From the NCBI GenBank assembly GCA_031267485.1, contig JAIRYY010000141.1:1-5800 (forward strand): 5,800 bases of DNA. The letters run 5' to 3'. The DNA is from Tannerella sp. (GTDB taxonomy: Bacteria > Bacteroidota > Bacteroidia > Bacteroidales > Tannerellaceae). The translations under genes were made by a program, and so were the position numbers. The notes under the pieces were generated by a model. The model was not told where the DNA came from. It was given only the letters and a program-made list of their open reading frames with translations, and ran no database searches. Positions within the stretch are counted from its first letter, which is position 1. The number at the start of each line of letters is the position of its first letter. Below, one piece after another: positions 5,712 to 5,800 of the stretch.

Positions 5712-5800
5712 AATACGACAAAGTTAGTGAAAATTTATTGTTATGTATGCGAACAGTACGAAAAAGATTTACAATATCTCTGCCAACGGTTCAGCAACAA
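5694..5800 (+). CDS. Partial transposase-like protein (5' end only)
   Basis: An ATG at 5694 (with another at 5697) opens a frame of 35 complete codons that leaves the window. The visible residues include KIYCYVCEQYEKDLQYLCQ followed by RFSNN. This pattern (Lys-Ile-Tyr, Cys-Glu, and a Cys-Gln-Arg-Phe-Ser-Asn-Asn end) resembles, from memory, the N terminus of DDE transposases common in Bacteroidales genomes. I cannot assign the IS family from so few residues and no catalytic residue is within view. AT-rich codons such as TTA and TAT contrast with the GC-leaning codons of the neighbouring operon, as expected for a mobile gene. An AAAGGAG motif lies 22 nt upstream, too far for normal use unless the inner hairpin brings it closer. 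Whether the gene is intact cannot be judged. Confidence 0.55.
   Translation, partial: MMTPTDNTTKLVKIYCYVCEQYEKDLQYLCQRFSN

Larger units (their letters stand above)
5641..5800 (+). mobile_element. Probable left end of an insertion sequence (continues beyond window)
   Basis: Sequence after 5578 becomes noticeably AT-rich compared with the preceding genes. A long inverted repeat (5644-5660 with 5692-5711) leads directly into a transposase-like reading frame that continues past 5800. The true left terminus, target duplication and right end cannot be seen, so the left boundary is approximate; I place it at the outer edge of the inverted repeat. If the transposase call is wrong, this is simply a short AT-rich hairpin-preceded gene. 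Confidence 0.4.

Overview
The window looks like a chromosomal segment of a Bacteroidales-type anaerobe. Two sites match the Bacteroidetes housekeeping promoter (TTG, 19 bp, TAnnTTTG) exactly. Genes are preceded by A-rich leaders rather than strong Shine-Dalgarno sites. The last complete gene resembles a Bacteroidetes-restricted outer-membrane family (DUF4421). A flavodiiron protein fits an anaerobic or microaerobic lifestyle. I cannot name a genus.

Layout. Positions 1-398 are a 42-bp minisatellite: nine complete units plus a partial tenth, running off the left edge. On the minus strand it is continuous with an ATG-initiated reading frame (448 to 1) encoding at least nine 14-residue repeats; this is an unrecognised, possibly real partial gene. 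Positions 449-670 form a divergent intergenic region with an excellent promoter for the plus-strand genes. Positions 671-4416 hold four tightly packed plus-strand genes that look like one operon: ddh (type II meso-diaminopimelate dehydrogenase), lgt (prolipoprotein diacylglyceryl transferase), an A-type flavodiiron protein, and nagB (glucosamine-6-phosphate deaminase). Gaps are 4 nt, a 4-nt ATGA overlap, and 17 nt. A second excellent promoter at 4421-4450 drives an exported, probably outer-membrane beta-barrel protein (4475-5578). After an AT-rich spacer, a long hairpin at 5644-5711 encloses the start codon of a transposase-like gene that runs off the right edge, probably the left end of an insertion sequence.

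How the genes fit together. ddh makes the meso-DAP cross-linking residue and lysine precursor. nagB sets the balance between glucosamine-6-phosphate and fructose-6-phosphate, which feeds amino-sugar and peptidoglycan supply. lgt begins lipoprotein maturation. Three of the four operon genes therefore serve the cell envelope, with the flavodiiron oxygen/NO reductase as the functional outsider. The four enzymes are ordinary, well-conserved family members with their catalytic residues intact. The unusual parts are the two edges: the 42-bp array, with a palindrome at every unit junction and two open minus-strand frames, and the start-sequestering hairpin of the transposase-like gene.
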